A stretch of 64,000 nt of DNA from Marchantia polymorpha subsp. ruderalis (GCA_037833965.1 AP031355.1:6101501-6165500), one strand, 5' to 3'. Positions 1 to 10,097 are shown, numbered from the stretch's first letter. Translations and numbers: made by a program. The notes: generated by a model not told the origin, from the sequence alone.

Positions 1-832
1 GCGCTAGGGTTCACAGCCGGAAAGGATTCCCGTACGCCCTCGGCGATGCGCCTTCGGTGGAATCACGCGCTCACAGGAGGAAACCAACTCAGAGTCGGAA
101 GCGCCCTTGGCGGCTGTTCATGGAAGGAAAGCGCCGGTCGGATGTACGCCTCCGACGTGGCGCTGACGGCCGGATGCGCTGGCATGAGTTGCGCTGACGG
201 ATATGCGCTGGCAGCAACGGACGAGGCATAAAGGACAAAATAGGCGGTACGACTGCGCGCCGGCGTAATTCGCTCCGGCTGGATGTGCGCCTCCAGCAAG
301 GCGCCGACGGATAATGAACGCACCAGCGGCGACACGCCTCCGGGGAAGGGCGGGTTAGGAAAAGACAACAGGGCCGACGTATACCCTGCAGCGGACTCGA
401 GTCCGGAAGGTGGCGGCGGCGGGAGAATTCAACGTTTAAGCATGCGAATGCGCGCAATGCGGAGACGTGAATTCGCGCATGCAAAGGGCGAACCGTTAAG
501 CCGTATAGCCGGCTGCGTACGTTGCAACCAGTAAGAACGTTGGACGATCTTGAAATCGGAGAAGAAAAGACTGCGCTCCAGTCTCATTCTCTCATTCTTG
601 ACTTTGCGATTTCCAGTTCCAAGATTACGCGCAAGGGCGGAGCGACCTGCAGTGAGAGTAGAGAGGGCGGAGACGAGTTGCGCAAGGATCTTGGCGGACC
701 TTGAAAGAATTGGAGTAGCGATCTTGAACGAGCGCAGAGAGAGTGAGCAGTCAGTGCTTGAGTGGCCGACGCGCAGTGGCGATTGTGAGAGAGCGAGCGG
801 AAGGGAGAACGTTTGTGTGTGCAGGCAACGCA

Positions 833-3388
833 ATGTCGAAGGTTCCCCAGCTGCGAGTGTCTCCACTCAGGGTGCCGCAGATCGGTCTACGCGCATTTCA
901 AGATGTGCTGTTGAGGCTGAAGCTCGATTTTCTCCTATGGGGGTGGAATTGGACATGTCCGGAGATGGTGCGCGAGTATCTGCAAGAGAGACACAAGCCT
1001 TCTCGCGGATTTCGCCCACACCCAGAGAGATGGGACATTTGCAATTGGGCGCAGGTGTTGGGCAGGTGTGCCGGCGAGGAAGGGGATCTCCTCTTCGAGG
1101 CCGACAGCGTGAAAGTGTCCCAGGAGGAAGAAGTCTCTTACAATGAGCTCTTCAAGGTGGCTAGACATCCCAAGAACGGTTTCCGGACACGGGATTACAA
1201 GGATCGATTGCGGAGAAATGTCGCGACGGCATTGCTGCAGATATTGCAGCCGACCAAGACCGCTTACATGCATGGTTGGCAGGTAGAGTTCGTGGAGCTA
1301 GTGTTGTCAGGAGCTCCGGTGCATTGGGCACGGCTCCTGTGGAAGGTGACGCGCCAACATGCGCAAGAAGAGAGGGGAGGAACGCTCAATCATCTATCGC
1401 CTTACTTAATCGTGTTTTACCGGGCGATGGGATGTTTGACAAATGCTGAGAAAACTCGATTTCCGCAGCTGACCCGGACTTATCCAGGAAGATATTCGAG
1501 GGAGGCCGAAGTAGACACAGATCCGGACGAGGAACCTGCCAGTACGCCTCCGGCTCCAGCTCCAGCAAGAGCAGCAGAAGAACGTCGAAGTGAGCGCATT
1601 CCGCGAAAGCGGAAGTGGGATGAGAGACCTGAGGACAGGCAGCCGGAAGTACCAGCTGCGCCGACTCGTGGTCGGCCCACCCCCGAGCCTCACAGTCGAC
1701 CAAAACAGAGGGCACGCAAAATGCCAACTGTTACTGAGGAGACCAGGCGAGCTCCGACCCGGCGGAATCTCACACAGGAAGAGATAATCGCTCAGATTCT
1801 AGGGAAGACGGCAGATACCTCTGCACAGAAGGCACCACGGCCTTCGGGAGGAGATGGACGGACTGACAGCCGGCCGACTGCGAGTCGGATGACTGAAGGT
1901 CGACAAGCGGAAGGAAGGCCAACTGAACGGCGCGTTGAACCGGACAGCAGGCCGGAAGCAGAAGAGAGTTTGGCTGACGAGCCAACAATCCTCAAAGGGT
2001 CGTCTTCGGCGGAAGGCACTTCTGGAAGAACGCCCCCAACAAGCAGGCCAAGTGGAGTCAAGACGCGCAGGGTGTATCCGACTCCCAGTCGGACAACTGC
2101 TGGTCGGCCGACTGCGAGTCGGACAACAGAGAGTCAGCCGGATTCGCCGACTGCGAGACGGATGGGGCCAACGACCAGTGTGCGGACGCCTTCGGCGGAC
2201 GCACCTTCAGCAAGGACACCTTCCGCGCAGATTGCGCCGGAAGGACAGGCAGCAGAAGCGGGCGGTGCAAGAGTGACAAAAGTCACTGCGGCGTCGACCC
2301 CTTCACAAACCGAAGATCGAGCCGGAACAGGGGCTCAAGCAGTGGGATCTCCCACTGCCCTGGATATTTTAGCAGGCAGTGGAGCAGCAGTCGCAGCAGA
2401 AGCTGCTGCGCGCCACAGTTCCAGGGAGTCGCCAAGGGATTCGGTGGCGACTGAAATCCTCGAGACTGAGGATGATACGAGCTCGGAAGAGCAGGAAGCG
2501 GATTCGGTGCAGAAAACGCCAACAGGGGTGCTGTGCGAACAGATAGTTCCACTCCTGCGATATCTGGATCGCAAGACATCCAAATACGGAAGTGCCTTAA
2601 AACCGCAGTCTTATGTGGAGACTATCAGGCGAAGGACGAGGATCAAGGTGGCAAAGTGGGCCTCTAGTTGCCAAGTATATGTGGAAAGGAACACCGCCCT
2701 CAAACAACACCTGGCGGTCACCCAGAAGCTATACCAAGCCTTGCAGCAGCAGAAGGAGGATGCGGCGACGAAAAGTCAGGCGGATGCCGAACTAATACGG
2801 GCAAAGATCGAGTTGGAACTGCAGGAGGAGCGGAGACAGAACAACGTCCTAGCAGCCGAGCTTGCGCGCCAGACGCGCGCCTTAGAAGAAAGTCAAAGAG
2901 CCCGCAAGGAGGATGAGGAGTTGTTGTGCAACTTGCAATCCGAGTGCTCGGATTTGAGGGCACAACGTGCGGGATTAGAAATGCAGCTGGCCGAGGTGGA
3001 GAGCAGCTGCAGAGCGCGAGGAGAGTTGGCGGCACAGGTGACTCGTTGTCTAAAAGGATACACCCATTGGGAGGTGGCAGCCCAAGAGAGGATCACACTC
3101 AGGGAGTTCGAGCTTCGGGCGGCGGCATTGACGGAAGGTGACAGTCGGAGTCGGCGGCGAGTGGCGAGAAAATTAGAAACCTTCTTGTCGGGTGCGCGCG
3201 ACACTATGGCGCACTTGCAGTCGGAAGTCACCACAGCGCTCCGACGCCTGGGGTTGCGCCGCCGGTCGGAAGACTGGCAAGGTAGAGATAGTACGCGGAG
3301 CAGTCCGGCGCGCAGGAGGCGCAGCACCGGATCTGCTGAGTGCAGTAGAGTAGTTTGGTTTCGCGCAGATACTGCGAGTGGTAGATAG
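833..3388 (+). CDS. LTR-encoded (U3) coiled-coil protein, function unknown, F1 5' LTR copy
   Basis: This 851-aa ORF lies wholly inside the LTR. The frame is open further upstream, but the ATG at 833 (MSKVPQLRVS) is the first ATG and falls just before the conserved block. Residues about 5-215 form a domain conserved with the F2 protein, with motifs LDFLLWGWN, NWAQVLGRCAG, RTRDYKDR, PVHWA and GGTLNHLSP. The W/P/G spacing faintly recalls the plant transposon-protein domain Transposase_32; that is my impression and is untested. Residues about 220-560 are a Pro/Ser/Thr/Arg-rich linker with PTASR-like repeats. A heptad-rich, Glu/Gln-rich coiled coil and a basic tail RRRRSTGSAECS follow. The LTR TATA box lies after the ORF, so it belongs to U3 and needs its own promoter or expression from the 3' end. 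The sequence does not establish a function. Confidence 0.75.
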   Translation: MSKVPQLRVSPLRVPQIGLRAFQDVLLRLKLDFLLWGWNWTCPEMVREYLQERHKPSRGFRPHPERWDICNWAQVLGRCAGEEGDLLFEADSVKVSQEEEVSYNELFKVARHPKNGFRTRDYKDRLRRNVATALLQILQPTKTAYMHGWQVEFVELVLSGAPVHWARLLWKVTRQHAQEERGGTLNHLSPYLIVFYRAMGCLTNAEKTRFPQLTRTYPGRYSREAEVDTDPDEEPASTPPAPAPARAAEERRSERIPRKRKWDERPEDRQPEVPAAPTRGRPTPEPHSRPKQRARKMPTVTEETRRAPTRRNLTQEEIIAQILGKTADTSAQKAPRPSGGDGRTDSRPTASRMTEGRQAEGRPTERRVEPDSRPEAEESLADEPTILKGSSSAEGTSGRTPPTSRPSGVKTRRVYPTPSRTTAGRPTASRTTESQPDSPTARRMGPTTSVRTPSADAPSARTPSAQIAPEGQAAEAGGARVTKVTAASTPSQTEDRAGTGAQAVGSPTALDILAGSGAAVAAEAAARHSSRESPRDSVATEILETEDDTSSEEQEADSVQKTPTGVLCEQIVPLLRYLDRKTSKYGSALKPQSYVETIRRRTRIKVAKWASSCQVYVERNTALKQHLAVTQKLYQALQQQKEDAATKSQADAELIRAKIELELQEERRQNNVLAAELARQTRALEESQRARKEDEELLCNLQSECSDLRAQRAGLEMQLAEVESSCRARGELAAQVTRCLKGYTHWEVAAQERITLREFELRAAALTEGDSRSRRRVARKLETFLSGARDTMAHLQSEVTTALRRLGLRRRSEDWQGRDSTRSSPARRRRSTGSAECSRVVWFRADTASGR

Positions 3389-3421
3389 GATAGCGTAGTG
3401 CTAGTTAGGATCTTTTGAGGG

Positions 3422-3450
3422 TATAAAGTAGATCAAGGCGTTTTGCCTTG
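3422..3450 (+). promoter_or_regulatory. LTR TATA box with adjacent hairpin (F1 5' LTR)
   Basis: TATAAAG at 3422 is followed 12 bp later by the stem CAAGGC / GCCTTG around the loop GTTTT (3434-3450). The same layout recurs in F2 with the stem changed on both sides to CCAGGC / GCCTGG. The TATA box predicts that genomic RNA starts near 3450, so R-U5 is about 0.9 kb and the long ORF lies in U3. Confidence 0.65.
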
Positions 3451-4366
3451 GGACTCTTCCAGTTTCGGAAGTACAGATCAGGAACTCACTCTCTTGGCGT
3501 GTTTGTGCATTTTGGTCCTGGCACCACGTAGAGAAGCTGCAGCATAGCGAAGTTACCGTATGTTGTAGTTGAAGGCCTTCGGCTGAATGTTCAGAGCTAG
3601 TACCCGGTTAGAGACTTGAGTAGTGCGGATCTGCACCTGCGGGTGATTTCTGATACTCAGAGCCGGCTGCGAGTTAGATACTTGAACAGTTCCCCCTTAC
3701 TCCTTCGAGTGACATATCCTGATTGTACTCCTACGGGAAGTTTCCCCTGAATGCCAATGTGAAGTTTCACTACTTCGTGTAAACCTTGGTTTGTAATTCA
3801 GGTTGTGTGTGTGTTACTGGATCGTGTTTTCAGTAAGTTCTCAGTCGGGTCTGCACTCCCTGCGTTTTGTGTGATAGTCGAGGGTGACGTCCACGGCGTA
3901 CGTAGAGGCTTCGTTCCGAAGTGAGAAGTCCAGTCCGGGTACCCCCGCTAGTTCCTGGCGGAAGGGCAGTAAAAGCCGGAGTGGGAGGCACTTCCTGCAG
4001 AACCTCTGAGTGAACTTGCGAGACACTTTCCTCCTGAAATCCGAAGCGGAGGTCCTGACCGACCTCCGAGTTGTGCTTTTTGCCAGTTTCAGGTGTGTGT
4101 GTGTGTGTTGAGTGACCAAGCTGTACCGTGCATCCTCCGAGCATCCTCCGAGTTGAGATCCTCCTCCGAGTCGAGCCTCCGAGTCGAGCACTGCAGTATT
4201 TCTGGGAGTGACAGTCGCCTAGAATTCAAACTCTACCAAAAGTCTGTTAAATGTGACACTTTTACTCTGTGTGTTGCCTCTGTCCCTGTGGGTTCGATCT
4301 TTTTACCACCATACTGCAGTTTTAGCCTTTGGTGGGTTATTACATAAGGAGCCGACAACTTCTTTT

Positions 4367-4384
4367 TGGCGCCGCTGCCGGGGA
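4367..4384 (+). other. Primer binding site, tRNA-Asp type (F1)
   Basis: TGGCGCCGCTGCCGGGGA starts 22 bp after the LTR end. Its first 15 bases complement the usual plant tRNA-Asp 3' end (CCGGCAACGGCGCCA) with one mismatch. This primer choice is typical of Athila/Tat elements. Confidence 0.88.
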
Positions 4385-4427
4385 CAGTGCGTCAACACCA
4401 GAAACCTTGAGCAGCAATGCTCGGTGA

Positions 4428-7256
4428 ATGTCGACGAGCGATAGTGTGGGAAACCTGAGTGCGAGAGCCACACGGAAACTCCGTCGAGATTCAGAAAAAG
4501 CCGTGGAAACAAAACGGCGAACTAAAAAGAAGACTCCCGGTGAGGACTCTGCAGAAAGATCGCCATCACCGACTACTGGAAGACAAAGGCGTTCCAGTTC
4601 ACCTACCGAGAGCATTGAGCTAACAGTTCTATTGGACATCCCTCCGACAGGAACTCTTCCTGAGTTTGGCCAACCTAGGATCAGTCCGTCGACAGGATCA
4701 CCGATGGCAGAACATCAAGCCAATCTCCGCCAGGCGTTTTCCCAACCTACCACCAAACATTCGTATCCAAGATACACGGGAACGGGCGACGACGATGATG
4801 CAGATTCATACATAAAGCTCTTCGAGTCTGTCTCCATCGCCAATCGTGAGACCAGTGATGAAGACAGATTACGAATCTTTCCTAGCCTGCTACGCAAACG
4901 AGCGCGTAGCTGGTACAACCATGAGAGCACCGACCCCACTGGCATCCGGACCTGGGCTCAGCTCAAGGAAAAGTTTCTGAGGCGGTTCCGCGAACTCGGA
5001 TATGACAGTCGAGTTCTGACCCGGCTTCGAAATCTTCGACGCGAGCGGAAGGAGAATCTTCGAGACTACACTGAGAGATTCCAAGACCTCCTAGATCGAA
5101 TTCCGAAGACAGGCCCGGGAGAACCGTATTCGGTACAACAGGCAGTGGATTGGTATGTGACAGGGCTCTCAAGAGAAATGGAGACCTTCTGTAGGAGAGG
5201 CAAGACTGACACAATCCAAGATGTGATAGCTTCCGCGGAGACCTTTGAGACGTCAACCCTTGACACTCGAAGACGCGACCGACGGTCGACGAAGAAGAAG
5301 TCGCAAGGCGGACGCCGGAAGAGAAGGAACTCGCCTTCCTCGACAGAAGAATCAAGCTCCTCCGAATCAAGTTCTTCCTCGGAAGAGGAAGAGGACTCGT
5401 CATCTTCAGAAGAAGAAAGACGGAAGAAGAAACGCAGTGCGATCAAGAAGAAGGATCGAGGTAAGGGAATCCCAGTGAAGACTCAAGGGGACATCGCAGC
5501 CAAGGTAGACAACCTGGTGAAGAATTTTGCGGACCTGAAAGTTCATGTAGTGGGAGGCCAAGACCGACGTAAATCACCTGCGAGACAACGAGCGAATCTC
5601 TGGTGTACTACGTGCGGACAGGTGGGACATGCCAACACGGAGTGCATGTCCGCGAGGCCATCTTACCCAGTGAATGCGGTCGAATGGGCACCACAGTGGG
5701 AGAACCCCATGTATTATGCTGAGCCGCCTATGTATTATGCTGAGCAGGTTGAGGACACCGCCTACTCGGTACAGACAGCTCCAGCTACAACTCCGAACCC
5801 ACCGGTGCATATACCGCGCTTTGTTCCGAGGGAAATGGCGGGTACACTCCCACCAAGACGCATGGCACCTCCAGGCAATCACAACCGACCTCGACCACAA
5901 TTCGATGGTTGCTACAACTGCGGAGACATGGGGCATTACGCGCCAAGTTGTCCCCACCCGAGGAAGCCAATGGGGTATGCACCATTGTGCAGCAATTGCA
6001 AGAAGTCCGGACATACAGCAGCTGAATGTGATCAGCCCCAACTCCCTAGGCCAGCCGTGCGTTTCGTATCGACACCTGGCAAGGAAGAGGTGCAGGTCAA
6101 CCAGGTAGAACTGAGTCTGGACCCAGCTGAAGAAAACGAAGTATGGCCAGAGGAAGAAGTAATGTGCGGCCGGGTAGAAACCCGAAGTTCGAAGAGGAGA
6201 GGAGAAGGCCATGAGGACACTCGCCGCCTCGAGCGTAGGGAAGAGAGGAGGAAGTCTAAAGAAGTTAGAGAAGGCCAAAGGAGAACGCCAAGTACACCTC
6301 CGGCTATGAGAAACACCCAGCCGGAGCAGAACTCAGAAAAAGCGGACAGGTATTCAGAAGAGTTCCGGACTCGAGATTACCTTCCGGACATCAAAGATGA
6401 GGTGAGTCACCTCATCAAGGAAGCACTGGGCGCCGGAATGACATCCGACGACCGGAAGGCGGTTAGGCCCCCTACACCCCTTCCGACCGCGAGTACAGGG
6501 AAACTTCCGGCCGTGACTTCCAACACTTCCTACGACATAGTGAAAGACATGGGGAGCCAGAGGGCAAATATTTCCTTCCACCAGTTGTTGGAAGACAATA
6601 AGACGTACAGGAGGATGCTGATGCTTTCGTTGCGCCGACCACGCAAACCCCGAAAAGAGAAACTTCCGGCTGTGTACAGAGTGGAAGGAGGAGACCTGGG
6701 ACCTCCAGAGATCGAAGTAGAGATCGGAGGCTGCGTCATTCAGAAGGTACCAGTGGACTCCGGCTCGGGCGTGAATATCATGACCGAGGAGACAGCGAAC
6801 TCCTTGGGGTTCCAGACCTTCGAACCTACATCCCGAGTATTGCGACTGGCCGATCAAACACGCAGAATGCCACTAGGAATGTTGAGCAATGTGAGAACCA
6901 ACATTGGAGGAGTGGACTTTCAACTGTCCTACATAATACTGCAACCTCTGATGAAGAAAGGTTATGATGTGCTGCTTGGCAGACCTTGGCTATACGATGC
7001 CAAAGCAAGGTGTGACTGGAGTAGGAAGAGATTACAGTTCCGTAGCCCTGCTGACCCTCCGACTGTCATTACCGTACCGTGGACCAAGGTACCCCATGAG
7101 GGCGAAACACCTTCCACCACCTCCGGTTACACAACCGGAGGGGAGACCAGCTCATCATGCACTTCAGAGACCGAAATGTCGGAAGAATTTGTGGGCTACG
7201 TCACTTGCTGCTCCATTGAGGAGGAAGGAGACGAGGTGTATCCGGATGAGGAATAG
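4428..7256 (+). CDS. Gag polyprotein with aspartic protease domain (F1)
   Basis: This 942-aa protein starts at an ATG 43 bp after the primer site (MSTSDSVGN). Residues about 110-285 are the capsid-like gag domain typical of plant gypsy elements, with LFESVSIANRE, SWYNHES, TWAQLKEKFLRRF and the DYTERF helix. A Ser/Glu-rich then Lys-rich tract follows. Three CCHC zinc knuckles (CX2CX4HX4C) lie near residues 391, 493 and 519 and should bind RNA. A retropepsin-like site, VDSGSGVN, lies near residue 775. The protein would package the element RNA and process the polyprotein in cytoplasmic particles. Its frame is the same as that of pol, and the boundary has a leaky-amber context resembling UAG-CAR-YYA, which fits the gag-pol read-through reported for some plant LTR elements. 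Confidence 0.92.
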   Translation: MSTSDSVGNLSARATRKLRRDSEKAVETKRRTKKKTPGEDSAERSPSPTTGRQRRSSSPTESIELTVLLDIPPTGTLPEFGQPRISPSTGSPMAEHQANLRQAFSQPTTKHSYPRYTGTGDDDDADSYIKLFESVSIANRETSDEDRLRIFPSLLRKRARSWYNHESTDPTGIRTWAQLKEKFLRRFRELGYDSRVLTRLRNLRRERKENLRDYTERFQDLLDRIPKTGPGEPYSVQQAVDWYVTGLSREMETFCRRGKTDTIQDVIASAETFETSTLDTRRRDRRSTKKKSQGGRRKRRNSPSSTEESSSSESSSSSEEEEDSSSSEEERRKKKRSAIKKKDRGKGIPVKTQGDIAAKVDNLVKNFADLKVHVVGGQDRRKSPARQRANLWCTTCGQVGHANTECMSARPSYPVNAVEWAPQWENPMYYAEPPMYYAEQVEDTAYSVQTAPATTPNPPVHIPRFVPREMAGTLPPRRMAPPGNHNRPRPQFDGCYNCGDMGHYAPSCPHPRKPMGYAPLCSNCKKSGHTAAECDQPQLPRPAVRFVSTPGKEEVQVNQVELSLDPAEENEVWPEEEVMCGRVETRSSKRRGEGHEDTRRLERREERRKSKEVREGQRRTPSTPPAMRNTQPEQNSEKADRYSEEFRTRDYLPDIKDEVSHLIKEALGAGMTSDDRKAVRPPTPLPTASTGKLPAVTSNTSYDIVKDMGSQRANISFHQLLEDNKTYRRMLMLSLRRPRKPRKEKLPAVYRVEGGDLGPPEIEVEIGGCVIQKVPVDSGSGVNIMTEETANSLGFQTFEPTSRVLRLADQTRRMPLGMLSNVRTNIGGVDFQLSYIILQPLMKKGYDVLLGRPWLYDAKARCDWSRKRLQFRSPADPPTVITVPWTKVPHEGETPSTTSGYTTGGETSSSCTSETEMSEEFVGYVTCCSIEEEGDEVYPDEE

Positions 7257-7355
7257 CAACTAGCAGCCGGACTGGGCAGAAGCGAGATCAGTCACACAGA
7301 GGGGATTGTTGACCCGAGTGATTGCTGCGAACTGCAGCTCAGTCCAGGTAAAGGC

Positions 7356-10097
7356 TTGAAGGTGTCAAGCCAGGTACAAGGAGAAGAGTTGAACAGGGTA
7401 CAGGCGTTTCTTCGCCAGTATGAGGATGTCTTCGCATGGAAGATTGAAGACATGAAAGGCATACCTGCAAGGTATGGAGAGCACAGGATCGACTTGTTGG
7501 ACGAGGCAGTTTCGGTTCGCCAACGCCAATACAGGCTCAACCCAAAATATTCATTATTGGTGAAGGACGAAATCGATAAGTACCTGAGCGCAGGAATCAT
7601 CTACCCGGTACTCAGTAGCGAGTGGGTGTCGCCTATCGTGATCGTGCCCAAGAAACTGACGGGTAAGATCCGGGTGTGCCAGGACTTCCGAAAGCTGAAC
7701 GCAGCAACGAGGAAGGACCATCACCCTCTTCCTTTCACGGACTCTATTTTAGACCATGTAGCAGGGCATGAATGCTACAGTTTCCTAGACGGATTCTCCG
7801 GCTACAACCAGGTGTCCATCAGGGAACAGGACAAGGACAAAACAACCTTCACGACCGACTGGGGAACCTATGCTTATCACAAGATGCCGTTCGGTCTGTG
7901 CAACGCGCCAGCGACGTTCCAGCGGATGATGACAAACATTTTCCAAGAGCACCTGAGGAAGTTCCTAGAAATTTTCATCGACGACTTTTGTGTCTTCGGT
8001 AAGAGGTCGGAGCACCTTAACCATCTTCGGCAAACGTTCGACAGATGTAGGGAGAGCAGCTTGTCCTTACACCCTGAGAAATGTTTCTTCTTCATGACCA
8101 GCGGAATCCTGCTAGGGCACCGAGTTTCGTCCGATGGCATTGCAGTGGATGTAGAGAAGGTGAAGATTATTCTTGAACTACAGCCGCCAACGAATCTGCG
8201 TGAGTTGAGGGCCTTCCTTGGCCATGTAGGTTATTACCGAAGGTTCATAAATATGTATGCCATCTTGGCAGCCAACCTGACGAAGCTGCTTAAGAAGGAG
8301 GAACCCTATGTGTGGGGCAAAGAGCAACAGCTGGCGTTTGAAACGCTCAAAGCCAAACTGACGACTGCTCCGGTTCTGAGAAGTCCGGATTGGAACAGAC
8401 CTTTCCATGTCTATGTAGACACGTCGGCGTTTGCAATCGGAGTGGTTCTCAGTCAGAAGGACGACAACAAGAAAGACTACCCGATTTACTTCGCGAGTCG
8501 TCAGTTGTCAGCAGCAGAGAAGAAATACACGACAACTGAGAGGGAGGCGTTGGGAATGGTGTACTCCTGTAAGAAGTTCCGACATTATTTGATCTGCTAT
8601 GAGTTCGTGTTTCATGTAGATCATTACGCCTTACAGCACCTGGTGAAGAAGGCGGATCTGTCCGGACGAATTGCCAGGTGGGTACTACTGCTGCAGGAAT
8701 TCACCTACACTGTACAGACACGGAAAGGCGTTCACCATGAGAACGCGGACTACCTCTCCCGACTATGGACCGAACCCATAGAGGAGGAAGTAGTGGATGA
8801 TTTTCCCGACGAACAACTTTTTCAGTTGTCCGCCAGCCATGAGTCCAGGTACGCGGACTTATACAGGTTTCTGCTCACACTCCAATGTCCGGAAGGATTG
8901 GATGCGGAGCAGCGCACAGTCTTCGTTCATAAAGCGGGACCTTACCAGCTTCAACAGGGGGTCTTGTTCAAGAAAATGGCAGACGACAGGCTGTGCAGAT
9001 GTCTAGAGGAGTCTGAAGTCCCGCGAGTTGTAAAAGCCATGCACACAGAAGACGCTGGTGGTCACTACGCCACCAGAAACACAGTGACCAAAATTGTGAA
9101 TGCAGGATACTGGTGGCCGACGATGTTCAAAGATGTACACGACTACGTTCGCAAATGCGACAGCTGCCAGAGAACGGGAAGGCCGACTCCGACCACGAGA
9201 TGGCCTCTTACACCAATCATGCCATTGGCACCATTTGAAAAATGGGGGATCGACTTCGTGGGACCAATACAACCTGTCACTAAAGGCACGCGCAGGCGCT
9301 ACATATTGGTAGCAACAGACTATGCGACCAAGATGGTGGAGGCAGAAGCCACGAGGCACGACGACGCAGCCGCAGTAGCACGGTTCCTATTCGAATCCAT
9401 CATCACACGCTACGGGTGCCCCCTAGAAATAGTCAGTGACAGAGGGACGCACTTTCTGAAACAGGTAATAGAGAGTTTGACGCGGCACTTCCAGATTAAG
9501 CATCGAAAGACTACTCCATACAACCCCAAGGCAAATGGTCTGACAGAGAAGTCCAATGGATTACTCTGTAAGATACTCCTCAAGGTGACTGTAAACCATG
9601 CTCATGACTGGGACACCAAGCTACCGGCCGCCTTATGGGCATATAGAACGGCAGAAAAAGTCACCACCAGGCAAACACCTTACTTCCTAGTTTACGGGCA
9701 GCATCCGATCTTACCCATCGAATTCGAGATACCTACGAAGAGGACCTTAGATCAGAGAAGGCTGGACGCGGAGGAAAGTCAGGCATATCGACTGCAAGAG
9801 GTAATGGCACTGGAGGAAAGACGTCAAGAGGCCGAAGATCGGACAAAGCAATTACAACTCAGGCGGAAGGAGAAGTACGATCGAAGGCTCAAACCAGTAC
9901 TGCTGGAGAAGGGCGACTTGGCTCTGCTATACGATAGCAGACATGCTAGATTTCCAGGCAAGCTCCACTTGAGGTGGATGGGACCTTACAAGGTGATAGA
10001 AGTTTTCCCAAATGGATCCATCCAACTCGCAGAACTGACGGGAGAATGGTTAGGCACCCGCGTGAACGGATGGCGTCTGAAGAAATACCACGTGTAA
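7356..10097 (+). CDS. Pol polyprotein: reverse transcriptase, RNase H, integrase (F1)
   Basis: The frame is open for about 913 codons from near 7356. RT shows LDGFSGYNQ near residue 142 and the catalytic FIDDF near 206. RNase H starts near residue 345 (FHVYVDTSAFAIG). Integrase has an HHCC zinc finger (MHTEDAGGHY to CDSC, about residues 562-603) and a DDE core with WGIDFVGP near 630, VSDRGTHF near 692 and NPKANGLTEKSNG near 725. The C-terminus (FPGKLHLRWMGPYKV) is of OTA type without a chromodomain. There is no clear initiator ATG at the start, and the frame matches gag, so it is probably made as a Gag-Pol read-through product. All catalytic residues I can check are present. Confidence 0.93.
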   Translation: MKVSSQVQGEELNRVQAFLRQYEDVFAWKIEDMKGIPARYGEHRIDLLDEAVSVRQRQYRLNPKYSLLVKDEIDKYLSAGIIYPVLSSEWVSPIVIVPKKLTGKIRVCQDFRKLNAATRKDHHPLPFTDSILDHVAGHECYSFLDGFSGYNQVSIREQDKDKTTFTTDWGTYAYHKMPFGLCNAPATFQRMMTNIFQEHLRKFLEIFIDDFCVFGKRSEHLNHLRQTFDRCRESSLSLHPEKCFFFMTSGILLGHRVSSDGIAVDVEKVKIILELQPPTNLRELRAFLGHVGYYRRFINMYAILAANLTKLLKKEEPYVWGKEQQLAFETLKAKLTTAPVLRSPDWNRPFHVYVDTSAFAIGVVLSQKDDNKKDYPIYFASRQLSAAEKKYTTTEREALGMVYSCKKFRHYLICYEFVFHVDHYALQHLVKKADLSGRIARWVLLLQEFTYTVQTRKGVHHENADYLSRLWTEPIEEEVVDDFPDEQLFQLSASHESRYADLYRFLLTLQCPEGLDAEQRTVFVHKAGPYQLQQGVLFKKMADDRLCRCLEESEVPRVVKAMHTEDAGGHYATRNTVTKIVNAGYWWPTMFKDVHDYVRKCDSCQRTGRPTPTTRWPLTPIMPLAPFEKWGIDFVGPIQPVTKGTRRRYILVATDYATKMVEAEATRHDDAAAVARFLFESIITRYGCPLEIVSDRGTHFLKQVIESLTRHFQIKHRKTTPYNPKANGLTEKSNGLLCKILLKVTVNHAHDWDTKLPAALWAYRTAEKVTTRQTPYFLVYGQHPILPIEFEIPTKRTLDQRRLDAEESQAYRLQEVMALEERRQEAEDRTKQLQLRRKEKYDRRLKPVLLEKGDLALLYDSRHARFPGKLHLRWMGPYKVIEVFPNGSIQLAELTGEWLGTRVNGWRLKKYHV

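Larger units (their letters stand above)
1..4344 (+). repeat. 5' LTR of F1 element (first 522 bp lie outside the window)
   Basis: This is the direct repeat of 10657-15000. It ends in GGGTTATTACA directly before the primer binding site. By comparison with the 3' copy the full LTR is 4,866 bp, very long for a plant LTR. It holds a GC-rich leader, an 851-aa ORF, a TATA box near 3422, and a leader of about 0.9 kb with a GT microsatellite near 4094. Confidence 0.95.

Noticed and set aside
743-832. Upstream extension of the F1 LTR ORF
   Set aside because: No ATG lies in it and it has no counterpart in the F2 protein, so the ATG at 833 is preferred.
4286-4300. GTGGGTTCGATCTTTTT near the LTR end, like a Pol III B box plus terminator
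   Set aside because: No A box at the right distance, and the B-box match is imperfect and varies between families.
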